Below are positions 50,081 through 58,801 of a DNA stretch of 64,000 nt, piece after piece. Numbering within the stretch: the stretch's first letter is position 1; each line of letters starts with the position of its first letter. A model generated the notes under the pieces. That model was not told where the DNA came from. It saw only the letters and a program-made list of their open reading frames with translations, and searched no databases. The stretch lies in assembly GCA_036008465.1 (NCBI GenBank), contig DASYNP010000189.1, positions 1-64,000 on the forward strand, read 5' to 3'. A program made the position numbers and the translations under genes. Origin of the DNA: DASPSM01 sp036008465 (lineage in GTDB: Bacteria; Planctomycetota; Planctomycetia; Planctomycetales; Planctomycetaceae).

Positions 50081-52510
50081 CTACGATCGCTTCTTGATTA
50101 GCCACACTTCCGCAACGGCACACCCTCGCCCGTTTCCACCCAATCCGGCCTGCCGATACCAGGTGAGCGTGAGGTGTCCGTCGCGCGTGGCTTCACGAGG
50201 AACGTCGAACTCGACGAGGGTGGCCGGGCGCGGCTTGGCCATTTCCGGGTGGATCACGTACTTTTCGTCCGCTAGCAGCCGAATCTTTGTGCTGGGCGAA
50301 TCCCCAGCATACGCGATCCGCACCGAGTAGGCTGCGTGCGGGTCAAGCTCATCGTAGTGCAGACGCAGCGGGGCATCGTACAGCGCCTCCATGTTGTCCC
50401 ACCACGTGATGGGGTAGAGCCTGGCGACTCTTCTGCCGGTGATAAAACCGACGCGTGGCGTCTCATAGAATCCCGGGTCGCCGGCCAGGCCGACGCCGCG
50501 GACCAGGTGCGGTTGGCGCGAGGTGTTTCCCAGATCGTCATAAAAGCCACCCGGCCCTGGATCGGTCCAATTCACGAGAGATGCGATTTCGCGAAGCTGG
50601 TCGGGTTCGTTTTTGAGCTGGCGAATTTCATCGAATCGACGCTCGAGCCATAGCCTGTTGTTGAGCGGCTCGTCGATGGTGTCGAGAGTGGCCCCGCGGT
50701 CGGCGGCGATCGCCTTGTGCCGCTCGACGCTCAACTGCATGCGAATGCTCTGAAACAGCATGTCGCCGAGCTCGAACACGCGGGCTCGCAAATCGGGGAC
50801 AGCCGGATTCGCGACGGCCTCATCGAGCAGCTCTTCGGCTTCCCGCATGGCGACGAGCGGCCCCGATAATTTCGCCAGGCGGAGCTTTGCCAATGCGTGC
50901 TCCTCGAGGGCCGTTTCGTAAACCAGCCGGTGATGCAGAAAGGCATCGTAATACGCGCGATAAAGCGCCTGTTGAAACCGCCAATTCTCCGAAATCGACG
51001 GCGACGCCGACCGCTCCATTGCCTGGAACTGTTCGAGGGTGGTTAGCACGCACCGGTTTGTCAGCAAGGGCCCGCGCCAGTTTTGCTCGAGGGCCAATAA
51101 GCCCTGGGCAAAATCGTCGGCCAGCGCATCGCTGAGGAAGTGACGGGCGTATTGCCGCAGGATGTCGATCACCGGAGTGTCGGGATCCCACGCGAGGCCG
51201 CTCCAGACGAACTTGTTGACGTCGTCGTTGCAGCCTTCGGAATAGCTGATGAAACCGATCGATTCAGGTGACAGGGTGCGAAAGATCTGTGCCTGGTCCC
51301 GAGGGCGCGGATTGATGACCTCGCGCCCTTCCGTGCTCGCGTACGCCAGATCCCAATCGGGGACCGGATACTGACACTGCCGCGAATGCGTGATGTCGGG
51401 GTACCGGCGGATCGGGTATTTCTTGGGGATCAGCGACCGCAGTTTGGGAAGTGAGATCCGAACCTGCGGCCCGTAGACGACGCCGCTCAACCAGGCAGGC
51501 TGTTTCTCGTTCAGATAGGTCACGAACGTGTCGAGCCATTCCTGGGTGAATCCCTGCGGCGAGACCCACATCTGGGCCTTCGGATGAAATCGGTGCAGGT
51601 TTTCCGTCTGCTTCTCGAGAAACGGTAGTAGCACGGCCGGATCGGTATGCCCGGGATCTCCGCCGGGGACAAAAACGGCGTCGACCCGCGGCAGCTGTTT
51701 GAAGACGTTGGCCCACTCGTCGAGGGCGGCCTGCACCGTCGCTGGTTTCGAATAGTCGGGATCCATCGCCGGGTACCAGATCCAGACGTCGAGACCGTAC
51801 TGGTCCAAGAGCCGCGACATCTCGACCATCATCTGCATGGGCGGAAGCGGAAAATGCGGACTGTCGGCCGCGTCATCGGTGCGCGGAGGCAGCAACTCGA
51901 CCGCGTTGGTGCCGAAAACTGCCAGGTCGCGGATGTATTGCTCCCACATCGGCACCGACCAGGCGTCGTACGAGTTCGTCTTTGGGCGATACCCCAACTG
52001 GTGTCCTCGCAGGCGATATTTGGGCGCCGTCGTGATGTTGAGGAACCCCGGCACCAGGACGCGGCGTTTGGAGATCCGCAGCTCGCGCAGCAATCGTCCG
52101 ACGCCGAACAGCATGCCGCGCGAATCGTTGCCCGCCACCAAGACCAGGGGCGGTTTGGCATCGACGACTTTCAGTCGATAACCCTCCGCCGCGTTGAAGC
52201 CGGGCACCCGCGCGTCGGGCAGGCCGTGTTCCCGTAGCGCCGCGTCCGCAAAGGCCGCCGGGCCGACCAGCACGATCGCAGCCGCTCGCTCGGGCCAGGT
52301 GTCGGTCACTGCCCAGCGCGATTGGGACCGCTTTTCGACTTCGTCGACAAGCATCCGCACTGCCTGGGACGGTGGTCCTGACAGGCCTTTTGGCACGACA
52401 ACGACGGCCGCGCTGAGATCAAAGGTCTCCGCCGCCTGAACAGGCGTGACCGCACCGTAAAAGAGTCCTAAGCCAATCAAAAAAGCCACGGCGCCGTTTG
52501 AATTTTGCAT
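50081..52510 (-). CDS. Secreted glycosidase-like protein (family-20-like N-terminal domain)
   Basis: 809 aa with a signal peptide (VAFLIGLGLFYGAVTPVQA). Residues about 30-150 look like the non-catalytic hexosaminidase/alpha-glucuronidase beta-alpha domain (VRMLVDEVEKRSQSRWAV, LVAGNDSRGMLFGVGRLLRELR). The middle is a TIM-barrel-like region (LRGHQLGYRPKTNSYDAWSVPMWEQYIRDLAVFGTNAVELLP, GLDVWIWYPAMDPDY) and the C-terminus resembles a sugar-binding domain (about 660-809). The active-site acids were not assigned. It overlaps nothing and is the first gene of the pair. Confidence 0.7.
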   Translation of the reverse strand: MQNSNGAVAFLIGLGLFYGAVTPVQAAETFDLSAAVVVVPKGLSGPPSQAVRMLVDEVEKRSQSRWAVTDTWPERAAAIVLVGPAAFADAALREHGLPDARVPGFNAAEGYRLKVVDAKPPLVLVAGNDSRGMLFGVGRLLRELRISKRRVLVPGFLNITTAPKYRLRGHQLGYRPKTNSYDAWSVPMWEQYIRDLAVFGTNAVELLPPRTDDAADSPHFPLPPMQMMVEMSRLLDQYGLDVWIWYPAMDPDYSKPATVQAALDEWANVFKQLPRVDAVFVPGGDPGHTDPAVLLPFLEKQTENLHRFHPKAQMWVSPQGFTQEWLDTFVTYLNEKQPAWLSGVVYGPQVRISLPKLRSLIPKKYPIRRYPDITHSRQCQYPVPDWDLAYASTEGREVINPRPRDQAQIFRTLSPESIGFISYSEGCNDDVNKFVWSGLAWDPDTPVIDILRQYARHFLSDALADDFAQGLLALEQNWRGPLLTNRCVLTTLEQFQAMERSASPSISENWRFQQALYRAYYDAFLHHRLVYETALEEHALAKLRLAKLSGPLVAMREAEELLDEAVANPAVPDLRARVFELGDMLFQSIRMQLSVERHKAIAADRGATLDTIDEPLNNRLWLERRFDEIRQLKNEPDQLREIASLVNWTDPGPGGFYDDLGNTSRQPHLVRGVGLAGDPGFYETPRVGFITGRRVARLYPITWWDNMEALYDAPLRLHYDELDPHAAYSVRIAYAGDSPSTKIRLLADEKYVIHPEMAKPRPATLVEFDVPREATRDGHLTLTWYRQAGLGGNGRGCAVAEVWLIKKRS

Positions 52511-52746
52511 GCAAACTCGTAAAGACAGGAGGATCAGGATGCGGGTCGGGCCGCGGTCTGAACCACGCTCGGTGGGGAATTGCCGTCGATTCCAAGCTAA
52601 TCGTCAAACCCAGCGCGTGCAATCAGACGACCGGGGAACGACAGACCGCGATGGACTCGCAGATTTTTGCCACTTTCGGCTGCTGGCTAGTCGTACCCGA
52701 CGCAGATATGCTCAAAGAACCTTGGAGCGGGCTTTAAGAAACGGAC

Positions 52747-54009
52747 ATGCGGATGGTGGGCGTCGGAGGGGGCGGGGCGCGCCGTCGTTATGGATTATTC
52801 CTCGGTTGTGCACTCTGCCTGACGTTGACGGCTGAGCCAGGCGCCTGGGCTCAAAGCTCGTCAAAATCGCAGCGCGAGCCCGTGCGCGCCGTTCGCCCCG
52901 AGCCTCCGCCCGAGGACCGGTTGCGGCTGGAACCCGACGAAAAACAACTCGTCGACCGCACCGTCGATCATGCGCTCGAGTATCTAGAGGCCCACCAGAA
53001 CGCCGACGGTTCCTTCCAAAGCCCCGCCATGGCGCGGCCCGCCATCACCGGGTTGTGCATCATGGCCTTCATGTCGCGCGGCCATCGACCGGGCGAGGGC
53101 CAATACGGCTCGGCCCTCGAAAAAGCGGTGGATTTCATCCTGGGCTTTCAGGATCAGGACACGGGCGCCATTACGCCCGAATCGTCCAGCGAGTCGTTCT
53201 TCTGGACTCGTGCGGCGGCCTACACGCACGGCATCTGCGGCACGGCCCTCGCCGACGTCTTCCCGTACACCGGACGGTATAAATTTCGGACTGGTGATCG
53301 CGAGGGTGAAGGCGTCCGACGCGATACCGAGCGTCACGATCGCGTGGATCGAGCCGTGCGCAAGGCGCTCTCCTTCACTCGTGCCCAGCAAACCCGGCCC
53401 AAACAGGTGGCTGGCGAAAATGGGGGCTGGCGCTACGTCGAGTCAAACCAGCGCAACGATTCGGATCTCTCCGTCACCGCCTGGAACATCATGTTCCTGC
53501 ATTCGGCGAAGAAATCGGGATTCAAAGTGCCCGATATGTGGGTCAAATCGGGTTTGAGGTTCGTGCATCGCACGTTCAGCAAGAAGCTGGGCGGTTTTGT
53601 CTATGTGCTGACCGAGCCCGAGCGACGCCATTGCACGCGGGCCACCGTGGGCGGCGGCATCCTGTGCCTGCTATTGGGCGGTGAACCGGTGAACCAGCAG
53701 GTCCTGGATGCGGCGAGCTGGATTCAGCAGCATTCGTTCGAGCAATACAACCTGTCTTGGCCGCCCGGCGATCGCTATCACTACAGCGCGTTTTACTGCA
53801 GCCAGGCGATGGGCCTCTTGGGCGGTTCAAGTTTCCGCGAGTTTTATCCCAGGCTCTTGCGCGTCCTGGCAGAGCATCAGCACACCGACGGCTCGTGGGA
53901 TCCGGAATCATTTACCACCGACACAGGCTACGGCGAGGTCTACTCAACCGCTTTGGCCGTACTGGCACTTTCGCCGCCGTATCAAAAGCTCGATACGTAC
54001 AAGCGGTAG
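52747..54009 (+). CDS. Secreted terpenoid-cyclase-fold protein (prenyltransferase/squalene-oxidase repeats)
   Basis: 420 aa with a signal peptide (LFLGCALCLTLTAEPGAWA). The rest consists of alpha/alpha-barrel repeats: DHALEYLEAHQNADGSFQSPAMARPAITGLCIMAFMSRG, GGWRYVESNQRNDSDLSVTAWNIMFLHSAK, YHYSAFYCSQAMGLLGG and HTDGSWDPESF. It lacks a DXDD cyclase motif, so terpene cyclisation is unlikely; secreted planctomycete proteins of this fold are abundant and uncharacterised. Divergent from the glycosidase-like gene. Confidence 0.8.
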   Translation: MRMVGVGGGGARRRYGLFLGCALCLTLTAEPGAWAQSSSKSQREPVRAVRPEPPPEDRLRLEPDEKQLVDRTVDHALEYLEAHQNADGSFQSPAMARPAITGLCIMAFMSRGHRPGEGQYGSALEKAVDFILGFQDQDTGAITPESSSESFFWTRAAAYTHGICGTALADVFPYTGRYKFRTGDREGEGVRRDTERHDRVDRAVRKALSFTRAQQTRPKQVAGENGGWRYVESNQRNDSDLSVTAWNIMFLHSAKKSGFKVPDMWVKSGLRFVHRTFSKKLGGFVYVLTEPERRHCTRATVGGGILCLLLGGEPVNQQVLDAASWIQQHSFEQYNLSWPPGDRYHYSAFYCSQAMGLLGGSSFREFYPRLLRVLAEHQHTDGSWDPESFTTDTGYGEVYSTALAVLALSPPYQKLDTYKR

Positions 54010-54015
54010 AGGCGC

Positions 54016-54119
54016 GAATGACGAAGCACGAATGCCGTTGGAATGACTGCATGACCTAAGCTCGAAGGGAAACATCCCCCACATTCGTGCTTAGGGCTTG
54101 GTTCGTCATTCGTGCTTCG
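54016..54119. repeat. GAATGACGAAGCACGAATG imperfect inverted repeat
   Basis: Left arm GAATGACGAAGCACGAATG (54016-54034). The right side (54082-54119) contains its complement interrupted by nine bases and followed by a further TCATTCGTGCTTCGG copy. It lies between convergent genes, where it could also act as a bidirectional terminator. Confidence 0.65.
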
Positions 54120-54136
54120 GATTTCTCCCTTTCAGC

Positions 54137-54538
54137 CTACTCCCAACCCTCGCTCGAGCCGGACATCGAGCCCTCGTCCGGGTCGGATGCCCAGGGGTCG
54201 TGCCGGGGCGCCGGGGCAGGAGCCGGAGGCGTATAGGGAGCCGGCGCCGGAGGCGTGTAGGGAGCGGGCGCCGGGGCCGGCGCGGGATGCGAGGGCATCG
54301 GCATCGGGGCCTTTTTCTGCACCGGAGGCTTGGCGGCCGGCTTGGCTTTCTTTGCGGCGGCCATCCGGGGTGCTTTTTTGGCGGAGGATTTCTTCGGCGC
54401 GGCTTTTTTGCTGGAGGGCTTCTTGCCCGCGCTCTTTTTGCGGGCCATACTGGCTTTAGGGGCTTTTTTCTTGCCCTTTGCCATTTTGCCCTTCTTCTTG
54501 GACGCCTTGGATTTCTTCGCCGATTTCTTGGTGGCCAT
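54137..54538 (-). CDS. Histone-H1-like Lys/Ala/Pro-rich protein
   Basis: 133 aa of very low complexity. The first 70 residues are Lys/Ala/Ser repeats (SAKKSKASKKKGKMAKGKKK and AAPKKSSAKKAPRMAAAKKA), like bacterial H1/Hc1 proteins and AlgP. Next comes a Pro/Ala tract with PYTPPAPA repeats, and an acidic end (DPDEGSMSGSSEGWE). The basic part should bind DNA without sequence preference; the acidic tail is unusual and may tune binding. A GAGGAA site precedes the ATG (on the minus strand). Confidence 0.85.
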   Translation of the reverse strand: MATKKSAKKSKASKKKGKMAKGKKKAPKASMARKKSAGKKPSSKKAAPKKSSAKKAPRMAAAKKAKPAAKPPVQKKAPMPMPSHPAPAPAPAPYTPPAPAPYTPPAPAPAPRHDPWASDPDEGSMSGSSEGWE

Positions 54539-55172
54539 GCGCGTTCCTCATTGAGGCACTGGGGTTTGATGCCCCGGGGAAGTTTTCGATTTTGTCGCCG
54601 CTCGAGCCGCTCGTTCTGTCAGTCTCTTCAGCCTCTTGATGGAGCGACGACGCAATAAGTTCCTATTGATAACGCGCGTTCGGCGCAATGAAAGAGTCCC
54701 GAGCTTGGTTTTTTGCCGAACTCACCGACTTTTTTCCAGGTGTCCTCCTATTTTGGCTTCCGAAACCCTGGCATTTGCCGAGTCGATGGCAAATTGCAGG
54801 CTTAGAGACCGTCTAGAATTGTCCACAGCGAGAATCTGCCACGGCGATCACGGCCGGGAACAAATCTCTTGGCCAGTTGCCGTCCACGGGCCCGGCTGCT
54901 TTGCGACCGGGCGGTGAACACCATCGGCGGCCGATCGGGATTTTGGGTTGAAATTTCCCAGAATCGGCATGGGAGCAGGTCGAGCCACGTCGATACCTAG
55001 AAAAGCGGAATCGAATTTGCGTTGCGTTTAGCTCCGCTCTCAGCGGCCTGATACAGGGATTTGGTCAAGAGGCACCGCTGAGAGCGCAATGCGAAACGGT
55101 CCGTGTGAGCCGTCCCTGGGACGGACGGCGGCATCCGGTCCGTGTCGCTTCAAAAACGCACGGCTGGGATTT
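54539..55172. other. Long divergent intergenic region with hairpins
   Basis: 634 bp between the H1-like gene and the hydrolase gene. A 93-codon open frame (54636-54917) has no family features and I reject it. Small dyads: ATTTGCC/GGCAAAT (54773-54794), a 12-bp stem CGCTCTCAGCGG/CCGCTGAGAGCG (55035-55086), and CCGTCC/GGACGG (55110-55124). No RNA gene was recognised. Confidence 0.5.
55035..55086. repeat. 12-bp inverted repeat in hydrolase leader
   Basis: CGCTCTCAGCGG (55035-55046) pairs perfectly with CCGCTGAGAGCG (55075-55086) over a 28-nt loop. It lies 86 bp before ATG 55173 and may be an operator or an mRNA structure. Confidence 0.55.
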
Positions 55173-56087
55173 ATGCGGTTTGAGGAAGCCTTTTTAAAGG
55201 CGGACGACGGGACTGCGCTGTTTGTCCGTCGCTATCAGCCCGACTCGCGGGACGCCGACCGCTCGGTGCTCCTCGTCCACGGAATGGCCGAGCACGGCCA
55301 GTGCTATCAGCACGTGGCCGAATCGATGGTCGCCCGCGGCTGGAACGTGGTGGTCCCTGACCTTCGCGGACACGGGCAATCGGGTGGCGACCACATTCAC
55401 GTAAGCGATTTCGCCGAGTACGTCGCCGATCTCAAGCAGATTTTCGAGGCCAGCGGGTTGCGCTCCCACAACACAGTGCTGGTCGGCCACAGCATGGGTG
55501 GCCTGATTTCAGCCCGCTTCGTCCAGCAGTTTCCGCACTACGTCTCGGCTCTTGCGCTGCTTTCGCCCCTTTTGGGTGTGCGCGTGCGGATCTCCCCGAT
55601 TACGGTGGCGCTGGCGCGGCTCGTATCGCTCGTACGGCCGCGCAGCCGGTTCCGCAAGCGGACAAAACGCGAAGATGCGACCCGTAACCAAGAAGTTCTG
55701 ATGCGTGGAGACGCCGATCCGCTCATCCGCGAGTCGGTCACAGCTGCCTGGTATTTTGCAATGCGGCATGCCCTGGGGACCGTTTGGGAGCTCGCCGAGC
55801 AGATCTCGTGTCCAACGCTCGTCATGCAGGCCGGTTCCGACCTGATCGTCGACCCTGCGGCGCCGCATGGCTGGCTGCAGCGCGTCGGAAGTGAGGACAA
55901 GGCGATCCGGGTGTTTCCGGATCACTACCATGAGCTGCTCAACGAAATCGACTGGTCGAACACGCTGGCCGATCTGCTCGACTGGCTCGAACAGCGATTG
56001 ATCGTACCGGCCGAGACGGTGCTCGCTCTGCCGCCCGCCCGCGTGCAGCCCTCTCCGATGGGCTCCGCTTCACCGCTTTCGCCCTAA
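55173..56087 (+). CDS. Alpha/beta hydrolase (monoglyceride-lipase / lysophospholipase type)
   Basis: 304 aa from ATG 55173. VLLVHGMAEHGQCYQHVAESMVARGWNVVVPDLRGHGQSGG is the classic serine-aminopeptidase-S33/MGL opening. Nucleophile in GHSMGG, acid Asp in AGSDLIVD and base His in DHYHELLNE. No signal peptide, so it is cytoplasmic or membrane-peripheral, acting on acylglycerols or lysolipids. The open frame extends to 55089 but the extra part is leader sequence with hairpins. Confidence 0.9.
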   Translation: MRFEEAFLKADDGTALFVRRYQPDSRDADRSVLLVHGMAEHGQCYQHVAESMVARGWNVVVPDLRGHGQSGGDHIHVSDFAEYVADLKQIFEASGLRSHNTVLVGHSMGGLISARFVQQFPHYVSALALLSPLLGVRVRISPITVALARLVSLVRPRSRFRKRTKREDATRNQEVLMRGDADPLIRESVTAAWYFAMRHALGTVWELAEQISCPTLVMQAGSDLIVDPAAPHGWLQRVGSEDKAIRVFPDHYHELLNEIDWSNTLADLLDWLEQRLIVPAETVLALPPARVQPSPMGSASPLSP

Positions 56088-56334
56088 AGGCAGAAGCCCA
56101 CCCACAGTCCTAGCGGCACGCGCATTACAGCCGCTGTGTTCGATTGCGTGCGGTCCCCGCCGGCTTTTGGTGACGGCCACGCAGCGAACCTGCAGGAGCC
56201 GCCTGCCGTGGACTTTGCGAGCGGGCAACCGGTGGATGTTGACAATTTGTCGCCGGGAAAATATCCCTGAGTACTCCTTTTTCGCCGGCCCGGTCGCGCT
56301 CTGGGTCAGCGCCATTGTGCCAGCGAGGATGCGA

Positions 56335-57516
56335 ATGAGAACGTGCCATCGCCCGCTCTGGGCTCCTCTTACTGTTGTCTCACTCCTTGTCGGTGGGCCG
56401 CTCGTTCCTGCTTTGGCGGCTCCGAACGAACGGCCGGCTGGAACTCTCGAAAAGTCGCTTGCCGCGCTTCGGGCCGTCGATAAACAGGGTGCCGGTCACG
56501 AAGAAGCCCAGCGGGCGATGCAGAGCCTGGCTGCGGCTGACGCGGCCGACCTGCCAGCAATTCTGAAGGCGTTCGACGGAGCGTCCCCCTTAGCCTCGAA
56601 CTGGCTGCGCAACCTCGTCGAAACGGTGGCGGATCGGAACCTACAGCTCAAGCGCCCGCTTCCCGCGGCAGAGCTCGAGGCTTTCGTGCGGGAGACGTCC
56701 CACAATCCGCGCGGACGACGACTGGCCTACGAATGGCTCGTCAAAATCGATCCAACTGCTCCCGCGCGGTTGATTCCCGGCATGCTGCTCGATCCGGCTG
56801 CCGAGTTCCGTCACGACGCAGTCGCTTTGCGGATGGGAGAGGCTGCGAAAGTCGATGCGGCCCGTGACAAGCCACAGGCGCTCAAGCTCTATCGCGAAGC
56901 GCTCAGCGGCGCGCTCGACGACGATCAGGTGAAGACCATCGCCCAAGCCCTGACAAAGCTGGGCGAGAAAGTCGACATTTCAAAACACTTTGCCTTTCTC
57001 ACGCAGTACTCGGTCATCGGCCCCTTCGATAACCGCGGCGGCCTTGGCCTCGAGGCCGTGTATCCGCCGGAGAAAGAGATCCAGCTCGACGCGGCCTACG
57101 ACGGTCAGATCGGAAAGGTCTCCTGGCAACCGCTCCAAAGCCGCGGTGACTATGGCATGGTCGACATCGCCAAGCAGGTCAAGCCGTACAAAGGGGCGGT
57201 GATGTATCTACTCACGGGCTTCCAAAGTCCCATCTCGCGCCGCGTCGAACTGCGGCTGGGCACCGACAACGCCTGGAAGCTGTGGCTGAACGGCGAGCTG
57301 CAGTTTTCGCGCAACGAATACCACCGCGGGAAATCGCTCGACCAGTACCGCATTCCGGTGACCATGAAGCCGGGGAACAACGTCATTTTGCTTAAGCTCT
57401 GCCAAAACGAACAAACCGAAGATTGGGCCCAGGATTACCAGGTCCAGTTGAGGGTTTGTGACTCGAACGGCCTGGGGATTCGCTCCGGCGAAGCCGCCGT
57501 CGCCGGAGGTCGATAA
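56335..57516 (+). CDS. Secreted protein with helical repeats and a C-terminal beta domain
   Basis: 393 aa from ATG 56335, preceded by GAGG at 6 bp. Signal peptide (PLWAPLTVVSLLVGGPLVPALA). Residues about 30-230 look like helical (HEAT-like) repeats. Residues about 245-385 resemble a galactose-binding-like domain (RVELRLGTDNAWKLWLNGELQFSR, IPVTMKPGNNVILLKLCQ). Two bases separate it from the PQQ propeller gene, so they are translated together and probably act together outside the cytoplasm. Confidence 0.7.
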   Translation: MRTCHRPLWAPLTVVSLLVGGPLVPALAAPNERPAGTLEKSLAALRAVDKQGAGHEEAQRAMQSLAAADAADLPAILKAFDGASPLASNWLRNLVETVADRNLQLKRPLPAAELEAFVRETSHNPRGRRLAYEWLVKIDPTAPARLIPGMLLDPAAEFRHDAVALRMGEAAKVDAARDKPQALKLYREALSGALDDDQVKTIAQALTKLGEKVDISKHFAFLTQYSVIGPFDNRGGLGLEAVYPPEKEIQLDAAYDGQIGKVSWQPLQSRGDYGMVDIAKQVKPYKGAVMYLLTGFQSPISRRVELRLGTDNAWKLWLNGELQFSRNEYHRGKSLDQYRIPVTMKPGNNVILLKLCQNEQTEDWAQDYQVQLRVCDSNGLGIRSGEAAVAGGR

Positions 57517-57518
57517 GC

Positions 57519-58772
57519 ATGCGATTGATCACGACAGCCACCCGATCCCGTCGCAGTAACTCAGCCGCGTTCAGGCTGCTGCTGAGCGGGCTTGTGGTCG
57601 CCGCACTTCTCCATCGAACGGGCGGGATCCTGTCGGCCGCCGACTGGTTGCAATTTCGCGGAGAAAACGGCGGCATCGCAGCCGGCGAGGGACCCGCGCG
57701 ACTCGATCACACGGCGTGGACGACTCCCCTTCCAGGGCGCGGCATTTCCGGACCGATCGCCGTTGGGGACCACGTGTTTGTGACGGCCAGCAGCGGGCAC
57801 GACCAGGAACGACTGCATGTGTTGGCAATCGGCAAAGCGGATGGAAAGGTCGCGTGGGAACGCCAGTTTTGGGCCACGGGTCGCACGCAGTGCCATCCGA
57901 AAATGGCCGTCGCCAGCTCGAATCCGGCCAGCGACGGTCGCCGAATCGTCGCCTTCTATTCGACGAACGATCTGGCCTGTCTCGATCTCGAGGGCAAGCT
58001 GTTGTGGTTCCGCGGGCTGACTTACGAATACCCCAACGCCAGCAACAGTCTCGGGATGGCGTCTTCTCCAGTCATCGCCGACGACACGGTGATCGTGCAG
58101 GTCGAGACCGACGACGATGCTTTCGCGATGGGCATCGACATTGGGAACGGCGAAACGCGGTGGAAACTCGATCGGCCCCATAAGGACAATTGGACGACCC
58201 CGATCATTCTTCACGGGACCGATCGTTCGCACGACGTCGTCGCACTGCAATGCTCGCAGGGACTCGTCGGCCTTCGGCCCAAAACGGGCGAACTGGTTTG
58301 GACTTATACCGAAGGTGCCTCGACAGTCGCCTCCTCGGCCGCCGGCGAGGGAATGATTTTTGTCCCCTCCAACGGCTTGACCGCCCTGTCGAGCGCCTCT
58401 CCCGCAGCCATGCCTGCCAAACGCTGGCACATGGCGCCGCTCGGACCGGGATATGCCAGCCTGCTGTACTCCGACGGGCGAGTCTACAGCGTCACGGGGG
58501 CGCCGGTGCTGATTGCCGCCGACGCAAAAACCGGCCACGTCGACTGGCGTCTGCGCCTGACGGGGACTTTTTACGCCTCGCCCATCGTGGCCGGACAGCG
58601 GATGTACTGCTTTAACGACGCGGGGCTGGGCCAACTCGTCGCGCTCGGCAAAGAGCACGGCACGATCGCCAATCAGCGCGATTTCAAGGAAAGCATCCTC
58701 TGCACGCCGGCGCTGGTCGACAAGGCGCTTTACGTCCGCAGCGATCAGCATCTGTGGAAGCTTGCTGACTAG
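57519..58772 (+). CDS. Secreted PQQ-like beta-propeller protein
   Basis: 417 aa. A signal-peptide-like N-terminus (LLLSGLVVAALLHRTGGILSA), then the typical planctomycete opening DWLQFRGENGGIA and propeller blades with repeated KTGxxxW-like ends: KADGKVAWERQF, IGNGETRWKLDR, PKTGELVWTY, AKTGHVDWRLRL. Family members bind PQQ or act as BamB-like scaffolds; no catalytic dehydrogenase motif is visible. Coupled to the preceding gene. Confidence 0.85.
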   Translation: MRLITTATRSRRSNSAAFRLLLSGLVVAALLHRTGGILSAADWLQFRGENGGIAAGEGPARLDHTAWTTPLPGRGISGPIAVGDHVFVTASSGHDQERLHVLAIGKADGKVAWERQFWATGRTQCHPKMAVASSNPASDGRRIVAFYSTNDLACLDLEGKLLWFRGLTYEYPNASNSLGMASSPVIADDTVIVQVETDDDAFAMGIDIGNGETRWKLDRPHKDNWTTPIILHGTDRSHDVVALQCSQGLVGLRPKTGELVWTYTEGASTVASSAAGEGMIFVPSNGLTALSSASPAAMPAKRWHMAPLGPGYASLLYSDGRVYSVTGAPVLIAADAKTGHVDWRLRLTGTFYASPIVAGQRMYCFNDAGLGQLVALGKEHGTIANQRDFKESILCTPALVDKALYVRSDQHLWKLAD

Positions 58773-58801
58773 CGCGAGCTCGTGACGAGAGGGCGTGCCT
58801 G

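Noticed and set aside
54636..54917. 93-codon open frame in the long gap before the hydrolase gene
   Set aside because: No ribosome site, mixed composition and no family features; it crosses a small dyad. Not reported as a gene.
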